Of a DNA stretch of 64,000 nt, positions 35,785-46,561 are shown piece by piece. Under the pieces are notes generated by a model, which did no database searches, was not told the DNA's origin, and saw only the letters and a program-made list of their open reading frames with translations. Origin of the DNA: Brachybacterium endophyticum. Its GTDB lineage: Bacteria > Actinomycetota > Actinomycetes > Actinomycetales > Dermabacteraceae. Both the position numbers and the translations under genes were made by a program. The stretch is taken from positions 930,001 through 994,000 of the forward strand of contig NZ_QFKX01000001.1 of the NCBI RefSeq assembly GCF_003130585.1, read 5' to 3'. Position 1 is the first letter of the stretch. Each line of letters begins with the position of its first letter.

Positions 35785-35844
35785 GTCTATAGGACAGTTC
35801 CGGAGCAAGAACGGGCATTCTCGCTCCGGAACTGTCCTATAGAC
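35785..35844. repeat. 60-bp perfect-arm palindrome
   Basis: Perfect 22-bp arms: the left begins GTCTATAGGACAGTTCCGG (35785-35806), the right is its exact complement (35823-35844). A 16-nt centre can pair a further 4 bp (AGAA/TTCT), leaving a CGGGCA loop. It lies between divergent genes, so it is not in terminator position for either. It may be a REP-like mobile palindrome, a protein-binding site, or a cruciform. Confidence 0.85.
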
Positions 35845-35848
35845 GGGG

Positions 35849-35905
35849 GATCGACGAGACGGGAGGGGATCGACGAGACGGGAGGGGATCGACGGGACGG
35901 GGGGA
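35849..35905. repeat. 19-bp tandem repeat (about 3 copies)
   Basis: GATCGACGAGACGGGAGGG is repeated at 35849 and 35868 exactly, then at 35887 with changes. It starts 4 nt after the palindrome. Confidence 0.8.
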
Positions 35906-35921
35906 AGGGGACCGGCTGTGC

Positions 35922-35939
35922 GGGGGAGGGGCGGGCGGG
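35922..35939 (+). other. Compact G-quadruplex motif at the truA promoter
   Basis: GGGGG-A-GGGG-C-GGG-C-GGG has four runs with 1-nt loops, the most stable class. It covers the place where the truA -35 should be (the -10 is at 35946-35951). Confidence 0.6.
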
Positions 35940-35945
35940 CCTCGA

Positions 35946-35951
35946 TAGCAT
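35946..35951 (+). promoter_or_regulatory. -10 box of truA (leaderless)
   Basis: TAGCAT followed by 7 nt and then the ATG, leaving no room for an SD. Confidence 0.55.
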
Positions 35952-35958
35952 CGCTGTT

Positions 35959-36813
35959 ATGCGTCTGCGCCTCGACCTCGCCTATGACGGGACCCGCTTC
36001 CACGGCTGGGCCGCCCAGCCCGGCCAGCGGACCGTGCAGGGTGTCCTCGAGGACGCGCTGCACAAGGTCACGCGCTCGCCGGTCCCGGTGACCGTCGCCG
36101 GACGCACCGACGCCGGGGTCCATGCGCAGGGCCAGGTCGTCCACCTCGACCTGAGTGATGACGTCGTCGCCGCGCTGCCCGGTCGCAGCGACCGCACCCC
36201 GGCCGATTCCCTCGTGACCCGTCTGACCGGTGTGCTGCCGCCCGACGTCGTCGTGCGCGGCGCGCGTCCGGTGCCTGAGGAGTTCGATGCCCGCTTCGGG
36301 GCGCTCGCGCGGCTCTACCGGTACCGGATCTCTGACTCCCCGCTGGTGCACGACCCCCTGCGCCGGGACGTGCTGCGACACCGCCGCCCCCTGGACGTCG
36401 AGGCGATGGGCGGGGCCAGCGAGGCCCTGCTGGGGGAGCACGACTTCCTCTCCTTCTGTCGTCCGCGCGAGGGTGCGACGACGATCCGCACCCTCCGGGA
36501 GCTCAGCTGGCAGCGTCCGGGGCCGGGGCGCCGGGACGAGGGGCTCGTGGTCGCGACCGTCAGGGCCGATGCCTTCTGCCACCACATGGTGCGTTCCCTG
36601 GTCGGGGCGATGCTCGCCGTGGGCGAGGGGCGCCGTGGGAGCCACTGGCCCCGCGAGATCCTCGAGGCCCGCACCCGGCAGGCCGCGACCCGCACGGGCG
36701 TCGGAGCGGCACCGATGGCTCCGCCCGAGGGGCTCACCCTCGAGTCCGTCGACTATCCGGCCGACGACCTCCTGGCCGAGCAGGCCCGCGCCGCCAGGAC
36801 CCTGCGCGTCTGA
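35959..36813 (+). CDS. truA: tRNA pseudouridine(38-40) synthase TruA
   Basis: Converts U38-U40 in the tRNA anticodon stem to pseudouridine. The 284-aa product begins MRLRLDLAYDGTRFHGWAAQ. The catalytic Asp is in VAGRTDAGVHAQGQ at about residue 51. RYRISDSPLVHDP and DAFCHHMVRSLVGAM follow as in the family. The leaderless start is supported by the -10 box 7 nt upstream. In many actinobacteria truA follows rplQ; here 20.8 kb separates them. rplM-rpsI follow downstream with their own promoter. Confidence 0.95.
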   Translation: MRLRLDLAYDGTRFHGWAAQPGQRTVQGVLEDALHKVTRSPVPVTVAGRTDAGVHAQGQVVHLDLSDDVVAALPGRSDRTPADSLVTRLTGVLPPDVVVRGARPVPEEFDARFGALARLYRYRISDSPLVHDPLRRDVLRHRRPLDVEAMGGASEALLGEHDFLSFCRPREGATTIRTLRELSWQRPGPGRRDEGLVVATVRADAFCHHMVRSLVGAMLAVGEGRRGSHWPREILEARTRQAATRTGVGAAPMAPPEGLTLESVDYPADDLLAEQARAARTLRV

Positions 36814-37265
36814 ACCCGAGCAGGCCCGCGCCGCCAGGGCCCTTCGCGGACCCTGCTCGCCCGAGGTCGAGCCCGGGAACGATCCGACGCCCGAGCGCGC
36901 TCCGACGCCGCTCTCGGGTGCCGGCCCGAGTGGAATCCACCACAGCGGGCGTTCGTGCAGGTCGCCGGGCATGACGGACGTTGACCGCGGTGAGCGGGTC
37001 TCGCTATCATGACGAGTCGTCGTGCCCTGATGTGCACCCGAACCGCTGCCGAATCTCACGCGGCGCGAGGAGGGTTCCTCACACGCATCGGGGGCCCCGC
37101 AGTCCTGTGCATCGTTGCAGGTCGGGCAGGGGTCCAGGCGCGACGGAACGGCCATGCTTTAACCGAAGGAAGCGTGTCCACGGTCCAGATCGAACCGTGC
37201 CCCATGGGGCGTGCCTCCGCACGTCCCGGACCCCTGGGCACACACGACGAGAGAAGAAGGCACGA
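36814..37265. other. Region between truA and rplM: repeat, promoter and long leader
   Basis: A direct repeat, GAGCAGGCCCGCGCCGCCAG, occurs at 36778 (inside the truA end) and again at 36818. The rplM promoter lies at 36981-37010, followed by a leader of about 250 nt rich in inverted repeats, such as the 12-bp palindrome GCCCCATGGGGC at 37199-37210. No gene is visible. Confidence 0.6.
36981..37010 (+). promoter_or_regulatory. rplM-rpsI promoter
   Basis: TTGACC (36981-36986), an 18-nt spacer and TATCAT (37005-37010). This is among the best consensus promoters in the window. The transcript would start near 37017 and carry a leader of about 250 nt, long enough for feedback control by a ribosomal protein. 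Confidence 0.75.
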
Positions 37266-37709
37266 GTGCGTACGTTCACCCCGAAGCCCGACGATGTCGA
37301 GCGCTCCTGGTACGTCATCGACGCAACGGATGTCGTCCTCGGCCGGCTCGCTTCCCAGGCTGCTCAGCTCCTGCGGGGAAAGCACAAGCCGGTCTTCGCA
37401 CCCCACGTGGATGCAGGCGACTTCGTCATCATCATCAACGCTGACAAGGTTGCCCTGACCGGCAACAAGCGCGAGGCCAAGCTGGCCTACCGCCACTCCG
37501 GTTACCCGGGCGGCCTGCGCGGCATCCCCTACTCCGAGCTCCTCGAGACCTACCCCGAGCGCGCTGTGGAGAAGGCCGTCCGCGGGATGCTCCCGAAGAA
37601 CAAGCTGGCGACCCAGCAGCTGAAGAAGCTCAAGGTCTACGCCGGCCCGGAGCACCCCCACGCTGCCCAGCAGCCCACCGAATTCGCTTTCGACCAGGTG
37701 GCGCAGTAA
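37266..37709 (+). CDS. rplM: 50S ribosomal protein L13
   Basis: An early-assembly 50S protein. The 147-aa product (GTG start after AGAAGG) begins [20 protein letters not shown] and contains [39 protein letters not shown] and [20 protein letters not shown], all diagnostic of L13. Upstream in-frame sequence is leader, not protein. It pairs with rpsI 49 nt downstream. Confidence 0.96.
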   Translation: MRTFTPKPDDVERSWYVIDATDVVLGRLASQAAQLLRGKHKPVFAPHVDAGDFVIIINADKVALTGNKREAKLAYRHSGYPGGLRGIPYSELLETYPERAVEKAVRGMLPKNKLATQQLKKLKVYAGPEHPHAAQQPTEFAFDQVAQ

Positions 37710-37758
37710 GCGGGCGCGCCCCGCTCCGCCCTGCCGCACGGAACAACTGAGGAGACCC

Positions 37759-38253
37759 GTGACCGAGACCACCGCACCCGAGGCCGTCGACACCGACGAG
37801 ACCCCCTCGAACTTCACCACCGAGTCCACTGCTGAGGCCACTGTCGGCACCGGCCAGTCGATCACCGCTCCCGGCGCCGGGACCGGTCGTCGCAAGCAGG
37901 CCGTCGCCCGCGTCCGCCTGGTGCCCGGCACCGGCACCTGGACCGTCAACGGCCGCAGCCTCGAGGAGTACTTCCCGAACAAGGTCCACCAGCAGGAGGT
38001 CAACGAGCCCTTCAAGGTGCTCGAGCTCCAGGGCCGCTTCGACGTCATCGCCCGTATCAACGGTGGCGGCGCCTCCGGCCAGGCCGGCGCGCTGCGTCTG
38101 GGCGTGGCTCGTGCGCTGAACGAGATCGACGCCGAGAACAACCGCCCGGCCCTCAAGAAGGCAGGCTTCCTGCGCCGCGACGCCCGCGTCATCGAGCGCA
38201 AGAAGGCCGGCCTCAAGAAGGCCCGCAAGGCCCCGCAGTACTCCAAGCGCTGA
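37759..38253 (+). CDS. rpsI: 30S ribosomal protein S9
   Basis: The C-terminal tail of S9 contacts P-site tRNA. The 164-aa product has a Thr/Glu-rich N-terminal extension of about 45 residues, then [40 protein letters not shown], and the end [18 protein letters not shown]. coli S9 has 130 aa. GTG start after GAGGAGA. Followed by a strong terminator at 38303. Confidence 0.96.
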   Translation: MTETTAPEAVDTDETPSNFTTESTAEATVGTGQSITAPGAGTGRRKQAVARVRLVPGTGTWTVNGRSLEEYFPNKVHQQEVNEPFKVLELQGRFDVIARINGGGASGQAGALRLGVARALNEIDAENNRPALKKAGFLRRDARVIERKKAGLKKARKAPQYSKR

Positions 38254-38302
38254 TCCTCGGATCACCGCAGGGAGCGCTGGGAGCCCTCGCAGGTCCAGCC
38301 GC

Positions 38303-38338
38303 ACGGAACCCCGTCACCGACAGGTGGCGGGGTTCCGT
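38303..38338. terminator. Terminator after rpsI
   Basis: ACGGAACCCCGTCACC pairs with GGTGGCGGGGTTCCGT (one G-U) around a GACA loop, 50 nt after the rpsI stop. Confidence 0.85.
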
Positions 38339-38342
38339 CGTC

Positions 38343-38644
38343 TCAGCGGCCGAGGAGCCGGTCGGTCCAGCGGCTGCCGAAGACCTGACCACGTCGTCCG
38401 CGCCGCGCTCGTGCAGCAGCAGCGCCTCGGGCAGGGAGAAGGACAGCAGGCCGCGGAAGGCCGGATGGGACAGGGCGCGGTCGATCGCGGCAGGGACCCG
38501 CAGGGACTTCGAGGCCAGACGGACCGGGAGCCCGTCGGCGCGCGACGCCAACGACTCGAGGTTCGCGTCGAAGGCCTCGATGTCCAGGACGGCGCACGGG
38601 GCATCGATCCCGCGCAGGGCGTGACGCAGAGCACGGGTGACCAT
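38343..38644 (-). pseudogene. Remnant of an alanine-racemase-fold amino-acid aldolase/deaminase gene
   Basis: From the ATG at 38644 the minus strand encodes about 87 residues that read like the N terminus of the D-threonine-aldolase-like 'amino acid deaminase/aldolase' proteins: APCAVLDIEAFDANLESLAS, LPVRLASKSLRVPAAIDRAL, then FRGLLSFSLPEALLLHERGADDVV. This includes the PLP-lysine context (ASKS). Homology then stops at about 38385; such proteins normally have about 400 residues. The next 45 nt in another frame read VFGSRWTDRLLGR and stop at 38343. This resembles the C terminus of lactone/alditol FAD oxidases that often follow such genes. I infer one internal deletion. The original -10 (TACATT, 38652-38657) survives 7 nt before the ATG. 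Confidence 0.7.
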
Positions 38645-38651
38645 GACGCGT

Positions 38652-38657
38652 AATGTA
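38652..38657 (-). promoter_or_regulatory. -10 box of the racemase-like remnant; overlaps a + strand TAATGT
   Basis: TACATT on the minus strand lies 7 nt before the remnant's ATG (leaderless). On the plus strand TAATGT (38651-38656) could serve the aldehyde dehydrogenase 38 nt downstream. Confidence 0.45.
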
Positions 38658-38693
38658 CGAGTGCACCGTCACCCACGACCTCTCGAGGCTGCC

Positions 38694-40292
38694 ATGACCG
38701 CTGATCACGCCGCCGACACGGCCACGGGGGCCCGCCACGCGCCCGAGGATGAGCTCCCCGAGCGACTCCTGGACCTGCTCGCCGAGGAGCCCTACGAGGA
38801 TGCATCGGGGCACGGTGAGCGCATCGAGGTGCTCATGCCCTTCAGCGGCGCGAGGATGCCGGGGTCCCGTCGCGCCACCGCCGAGGACGTCGAGGCCGGG
38901 TTCGGCCGTGCCCGGATCGCGCAGAGGGTCTGGGCCGAGAGGCCGCTCGCCGTGCGCACGCGGGTGCTGCACCGCCTGCACGACACCCTGCGTCGACACG
39001 GCGACCTGCTGCTGGACGTGATCCAATTCGAGACCGGCAAGGCGCGCATCCATGCCGTCGACGAGCTGCTCGACGTGCTGAACGTGTGCCGCTACTACGC
39101 GCTCGAGGCCCCGCGGGGCCTGCGCCCCGCCGCCCGTCACGGCGCGATCGCAGGGCTCACGCGCACCGAGGTCACCCGCGACCCCCTGGGGACGATCGGC
39201 TTCATCACCCCCTGGAACTATCCCCTCTCGCTGGGAGCGGCGGACCTGCTGGCCGCGCTCGTCGCCGGCAACGCCGTGGTGCACAAGCCCGACAGCTCGA
39301 CCGTTCTGACGGCGGTGCTGGTGCGACGCCTCGCGATCGCCTGCGGGCTCCCCGCGGAGCTGTGGCAGCTGGTCCCCGGTGATGACGACGAGGTCGGGGG
39401 CCCCCTGATCGACGGCGCCGACGGACTCTCCTTCACCGGGTCCACCGCGGCGGGCCGGGGGATCGCCGCGCGAGCGGGGGAGCGGCTGCTGCCCACCGCT
39501 CTGGAGCTGGGTGGCAAGAACCCGATGCTCGTCCTCGAGGACGCCGACCTGCCCGCCGCGGTCGAGGGCGCGCTGCGCGGCTGCTTCTCCTCCGCGGGGC
39601 AGCTGTGCCTCTCGATCGAGCGGATCCTGGTCCACGAGTCCGTGTACGAGGAGTTCTGCACCCGCTTCGCCGAGGGCGCCGAGCGTCTGCGCGTAGGTCC
39701 GGGCTTCGCCTACGGGCCGCAGATGGGGTCGCTGGCCGGACCACGCCAGCTCGAGCGCGTCCACGACCACGTCGAGCAGGCGCGAGCGGCCGGCTCCCGT
39801 GTCCTCGCCGGTGGCAGAGCCCTGCCCGAGGTCGGACCGTACTTCTACGCCCCGACCGTGCTGGCGGACGTCCCGGCGGCCGCGAGGCTGCACGGGGAGG
39901 AGACCTTCGGGCCCGTCGTCTCGGTCTCCCCGGTCACGAGCACCGACCAGGCGATCACCGAGGCGAACGCTAGCGAGTACGGGCTGAGCGCGAGCGTCTA
40001 CTCGCGCCGCCACGGACGCGAGGCGGCGCTCCGGCTCGAGGTCGGGATGGTCAACGTCAACGAGGCCTTCGCCGCCGCCTGGGGTTCGATCGACGCGCCC
40101 TCGGGCGGCGTCAAGGCCTCGGGGCTGGGCCATCGTCACGGCACCGAGGGACTGCTCCAGTTCACCCGCGCGCGCACCATCGCCCAGCAGCACCTGCTGC
40201 CGATGGGGCCCAGCGGGCTGCTCGACCAGGCCGGCTACGCGCGCGTGATGGGGTCGGCGATGCGGGTGCTGCACGCCCTGCGTCGGCGCTGA
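38694..40292 (+). CDS. Aldehyde dehydrogenase, succinate-semialdehyde dehydrogenase (GabD2) type
   Basis: NAD(P)-dependent oxidation of an aldehyde, probably succinate semialdehyde, to the acid. The 532-aa product has GTIGFITPWNYPLSL, the cofactor motif DGLSFTGSTAAGRG, the catalytic Glu in ALELGGKNPM (about 271), and the catalytic Cys in SSAGQLCLS (about 305). GEETFGPVVSV and GVKASGLGHRHG complete it. About 40 residues precede the usual start. It is divergent from the racemase-like remnant and convergent with the SNF2 gene. The substrate is an inference from the family. Confidence 0.87.
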   Translation: MTADHAADTATGARHAPEDELPERLLDLLAEEPYEDASGHGERIEVLMPFSGARMPGSRRATAEDVEAGFGRARIAQRVWAERPLAVRTRVLHRLHDTLRRHGDLLLDVIQFETGKARIHAVDELLDVLNVCRYYALEAPRGLRPAARHGAIAGLTRTEVTRDPLGTIGFITPWNYPLSLGAADLLAALVAGNAVVHKPDSSTVLTAVLVRRLAIACGLPAELWQLVPGDDDEVGGPLIDGADGLSFTGSTAAGRGIAARAGERLLPTALELGGKNPMLVLEDADLPAAVEGALRGCFSSAGQLCLSIERILVHESVYEEFCTRFAEGAERLRVGPGFAYGPQMGSLAGPRQLERVHDHVEQARAAGSRVLAGGRALPEVGPYFYAPTVLADVPAAARLHGEETFGPVVSVSPVTSTDQAITEANASEYGLSASVYSRRHGREAALRLEVGMVNVNEAFAAAWGSIDAPSGGVKASGLGHRHGTEGLLQFTRARTIAQQHLLPMGPSGLLDQAGYARVMGSAMRVLHALRRR

Positions 40293-40325
40293 GCGCCGCC
40301 GGCGGGTCCACCTCGGAGCCGCGTC

Positions 40326-43679
<3,354 letters not shown>

Positions 43680-43686
43680 ACCCTCC

Positions 43687-43692
43687 AGGCTA
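43687..43692 (-). promoter_or_regulatory. -10 box of the SNF2 gene (leaderless)
   Basis: TAGCCT on the minus strand, then GGAGGGT, then ATG. The GGAGGG is too close to the ATG (1 nt) to work well as an SD. Confidence 0.45.
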
Positions 43693-43826
43693 ATCCTGCC
43701 CGAGGCGCCGGGTCACCCGTCCACCGCGCGTCTCACGCCGGTCCTCCACAGCGGGTGCGGCTTGCGATGTGTCACGGCACGGGGCGGACGGCTGCACGGT
43801 GGGAGGTGGCTGCGGGGCGCGCGCGT

Positions 43827-43832
43827 TACTCT
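43827..43832 (+). promoter_or_regulatory. Candidate -10 box of glmM
   Basis: TACTCT would start a transcript near 43839, leaving a leader of about 50 nt that contains the SD GAGGAGAA. No good -35. Confidence 0.35.
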
Positions 43833-43890
43833 CGGGGCTGGATCCGAGAGCGGATCCCGATCCGTGGCGACCGATTCCGAGGAGAACCCT

Positions 43891-45240
43891 GTGGCACGAC
43901 TGTTCGGCACCGATGGCGTGCGCGGCACCGCGAACGTGGACATCACCGCGGAGCTCGCGGTCGACCTCTCGGTCGCGGCGGCCCATGTGCTGGCCGACTT
44001 CGGCGCGTTCGACGGCACCCGGGCGCGCGCGATCGTGGCTCGCGACCCGCGCCCCTCGGGCGACTTCCTGAGCGCCGCCGTGTGCGCCGGACTCGCCTCC
44101 GCCGGCATCGACGTCGAGGACGCCGGCATCCTGCCCACCCCGGGCCTCGCCCATCTGGTGCAGACCTCCGGGGTCGAGCTCGGCGTGATGATCTCCGCCT
44201 CCCACAACCCCTCGGCCGACAACGGCATCAAGTTCTTCGCCCGCGGCGGCACCAAGCTGCCCGACGAGGTCGAGGACGCGATCGAGGCGCGTCTCGGCGA
44301 GGACTGGCAGCGGCCCCTGGACACGGCCGTCGGCACGATCCGCGAGTACGGGGGCGCCGTCGAGCAGTACGTCGAGCACCTCACCTCGACCCTGGATCGC
44401 AGCCTCGAGGGCCTCACGGTCGTCGCCGACTGCGCGAACGGCGCCGCCTGGCAGACCGGTCCGGCCGCCCTGCGCGCCGCCGGCGCGACGGTGCACGTGA
44501 TCGGCGACCGCACCGACGGCAAGCAGATCAACGAGGACTGCGGATCGACGCACCTGGGCCCGCTCCAGGCCGCCGTGCGCGAGCACGGGGCCGACGTCGG
44601 CGTCGCCTTCGACGGCGACGCGGACCGCTGCCTGGCCGTGGACGCCGAGGGACGTGAGATCGACGGCGACCAGATCATGGCGATCCTGGCCGTGGACCTC
44701 AAGGAGCGCGGCCTCCTGCACGACGACCTGCTCGTGGTCACGGTGATGAGCAACCTGGGCCTGAAGATCGCGATGAAGGAGCACGGGATCACCCTGGGCC
44801 AGACCTCCGTCGGCGACCGCTACGTGCTCGAGGAGATGAACCTGGGGAACTTCTCGCTGGGCGGCGAGCAGTCCGGCCACGTCATCATGGCCGCTCACGC
44901 GACCACCGGCGACGGTGAGCTCACCGCCCTGCACCTGCTGCAGCGCATCGCCCAGACCGGGCGCACCGCCCGCGAGCTCGCCGACGTCATGACCCGTCTG
45001 CCGCAGGCGCTCATCAACGTGCGCGACGTCGACAAGGCCCGCGCCTCGATCGACCGCGCCGTCCTGGACGCCGTCGCGGCGACGGAGGCCGAGCTGGGGG
45101 AGTCCGGGCGCGTGCTGCTGCGCCCCTCGGGCACCGAGCCCGTCGTGCGGGTGATGGTCGAGGCCCCCAGCGACGAGATCGCGACCTCCGCGGCCGAGAA
45201 GCTCGCGGGCATCGTGAGCGAGCGCCTCGCGCTGAACTGA
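43891..45240 (+). CDS. glmM: Phosphoglucosamine mutase
   Basis: Converts glucosamine-6-phosphate to glucosamine-1-phosphate for UDP-GlcNAc synthesis. The 449-aa product has the GTG start 6 nt after GAGGAGAA. It begins [20 protein letters not shown]; the phosphoserine loop is [13 protein letters not shown] near 98-108. The metal loop is [13 protein letters not shown], and the phosphate-binding loop is [13 protein letters not shown]. It works in series with glmS located 1.3 kb downstream. Confidence 0.97.
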   Translation: MARLFGTDGVRGTANVDITAELAVDLSVAAAHVLADFGAFDGTRARAIVARDPRPSGDFLSAAVCAGLASAGIDVEDAGILPTPGLAHLVQTSGVELGVMISASHNPSADNGIKFFARGGTKLPDEVEDAIEARLGEDWQRPLDTAVGTIREYGGAVEQYVEHLTSTLDRSLEGLTVVADCANGAAWQTGPAALRAAGATVHVIGDRTDGKQINEDCGSTHLGPLQAAVREHGADVGVAFDGDADRCLAVDAEGREIDGDQIMAILAVDLKERGLLHDDLLVVTVMSNLGLKIAMKEHGITLGQTSVGDRYVLEEMNLGNFSLGGEQSGHVIMAAHATTGDGELTALHLLQRIAQTGRTARELADVMTRLPQALINVRDVDKARASIDRAVLDAVAATEAELGESGRVLLRPSGTEPVVRVMVEAPSDEIATSAAEKLAGIVSERLALN

Positions 45241-45268
45241 CGCCCGTGCTCGACGTTCTGTCCCGGAT

Positions 45269-45312
45269 CTCCGGGGGCGGGGCGCCGGACCTCCGGGGGC
45301 GGGGCGCCGGAC
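45269..45312. repeat. 22-bp tandem duplication after glmM
   Basis: Two copies of a 22-nt unit (CTCCGGGGGCGGGGCGCCGG plus AC) lie side by side, 28 nt after the glmM stop, in the gap between convergent glmM and coaA. Each copy has a G-rich core and could fold; no classical terminator is seen. Confidence 0.7.
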
Positions 45313-45346
45313 CGGAGTCCTCGAGGCGCGTCCTCGAGCGAAGTCC

Positions 45347-46309
45347 TCAGACGCGTCGCAGGAGCACGCTGCGCACGCGGTGATCCTGATCCTTGCGCAG
45401 CACGAGGTCCGCGCGCCCGCGGGTGGGCAACACGTTCTCGGCCAGGTTCGGGCCGTTCACGGAGTCCCAGATGCCCTCCGCGGTCGCCCGCGCCTCCTGG
45501 TCGGTCAGCTGCGCGTAGCGGTGGAAGTAGGAGCGCGGGTCGCTGAAGGCGGTCTGGCGCAGGCGCAGGAACCGCTCGATGTACCAGCGCCGGATCACGT
45601 CCGTGCGCGCGTCGACGTACACCGAGAAGTCGAAGTAGTCCGAGACCGCCACCCCCAGTCGCCCGTCGCGCCGCGGTCGCGCGGGCTGCAGCACGTTGAG
45701 CCCCTCGATGATGAGCACGTCGGGCCGCTGGACGACGACGCTCTCACCGGGGACGCGGTCGTAGACCAGGTGGGAGTAGACCGGCGCCTCCACGCGCCGG
45801 GTCCCGGCCTTCACCTCCGCCACGAAGCGCAGCAGCGCCTTGCGGTCGTAGCTCTCGGGGAAGCCCTTGCGGTGCAGGATCCCGCGCGCCTCGAGCTCCG
45901 CCGTGGGCAGCAGGAAGCCGTCGGTCGTCACCAGCTGCACCTCGGGGGTGTCCGGGCGGCGCGCCATCAGCTCACGCAGCAGACGGCCCGTCGTGGACTT
46001 CCCGACCGCCACCGACCCGGCCACGCCGATCACGTAGGGGGTGCGCTGGAGCGGCTGGTCGAGGAAGCCACCGCGCGCCCGGCGCAGGTTCTGCGCCGAG
46101 CTGACCTGGATGTTCAGCAGGTGCGAGATCGGCCGGTAGACCGCGTCGATCTCGTCGAGGTCGAGCCTGTCCCCGAGACCCCGCAGGTTCTCCGCGTCCT
46201 CGGCGGTGAGGGGGAGCGGGGTCTGGTCCGACAGTCGAGCCCAGTCCTCACGGCGGATCTCGTCGAACGGGGTGAACGACCCATGGACCGCGTGCGAGCT
46301 CATGGTCAT
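45347..46309 (-). CDS. coaA: Type I pantothenate kinase
   Basis: First, regulated step of coenzyme A synthesis: pantothenate to 4'-phosphopantothenate. The 320-aa product has the P-loop GVAGSVAVGKSTTGRLL near 94-110, then VQLVTTDGFLLPTAELEARG, HLVYDRVPGESVVVQRPDVL, and EGLNVLQ. The ATG chosen lies 5 nt after GGAAG; a second in-frame ATG is two codons later. It is divergent from glmS across 252 nt. Confidence 0.95.
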   Translation of the reverse strand: MTMSSHAVHGSFTPFDEIRREDWARLSDQTPLPLTAEDAENLRGLGDRLDLDEIDAVYRPISHLLNIQVSSAQNLRRARGGFLDQPLQRTPYVIGVAGSVAVGKSTTGRLLRELMARRPDTPEVQLVTTDGFLLPTAELEARGILHRKGFPESYDRKALLRFVAEVKAGTRRVEAPVYSHLVYDRVPGESVVVQRPDVLIIEGLNVLQPARPRRDGRLGVAVSDYFDFSVYVDARTDVIRRWYIERFLRLRQTAFSDPRSYFHRYAQLTDQEARATAEGIWDSVNGPNLAENVLPTRGRADLVLRKDQDHRVRSVLLRRV

Positions 46310-46526
46310 CCATTCTTCCACCGTCGGACCCGGCGCGGGGCCGACGACACCCCCGTGGGACGGGGCACGCCACGATCCGTGCCGCGAGCGCTGCCGGAGA
46401 GCCGCGCCGGAACGCGGCGAGAGGCCTCCTGCATGATCGTGACAGGACGTGCGCACGGCCTGTCACGTCCGGGCACGAGGCCCGGGGATCGTGAGGGAAA
46501 CCTCCCGCGAACAGGTCGGACGAGCA

Positions 46527-46554
46527 TTGCCGTGGGCTCCGCTGCGGTTAGCGT
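46527..46554 (+). promoter_or_regulatory. glmS promoter (leaderless)
   Basis: TTGCCG (46527-46532), 16 nt, TAGCGT (46549-46554), then 7 nt and the glmS ATG. No SD is possible. I see no glmS ribozyme core upstream, and the short leader rules it out for this promoter. Confidence 0.6.
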
Positions 46555-46561
46555 CGAGGGC

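Larger units (their letters stand above)
35513..35958. other. Long structured intergenic region between divergent purD and truA
   Basis: 446 nt without a gene. From purD to truA it holds the purD -10 (35520-35525), a G-rich low-complexity stretch with G-quadruplex motif and 15-bp duplication (CAGGAGGGCGCGG type, near 35700-35728), a 60-bp palindrome, a 19-bp tandem repeat, a second G-quadruplex motif and the truA -10. Apparent open frames across it are G-rich chance frames. Confidence 0.8.

Noticed and set aside
35785-35844. Palindrome as a transcription terminator
   Set aside because: The flanking genes diverge, so no transcript would end here unless an unseen RNA is made.
35849-35905. CRISPR-like array
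   Set aside because: Units are contiguous 19-mers without spacers.
35641-35958. N-terminal extension of truA through the repeat region
   Set aside because: The in-frame sequence encodes Gly/Arg/Val repeats; canonical TruA starts MRLRLDLAYDG and the -10 box sits just before it.
38213-38342. Continuation of the racemase-like frame through the rpsI terminator
   Set aside because: The frame stays open to 38213 but runs antisense through the hairpin and the rpsI end, with no protein-like features.
45380-46561. In-frame extension of glmS upstream through coaA
   Set aside because: GlmS must begin with Met-Cys for the glutaminase; the extension is antisense to coaA and the -10 box lies 7 nt before the ATG at 46562.
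46310-46561. glmS ribozyme upstream of glmS
   Set aside because: No recognisable ribozyme core, and the predicted message has no leader.
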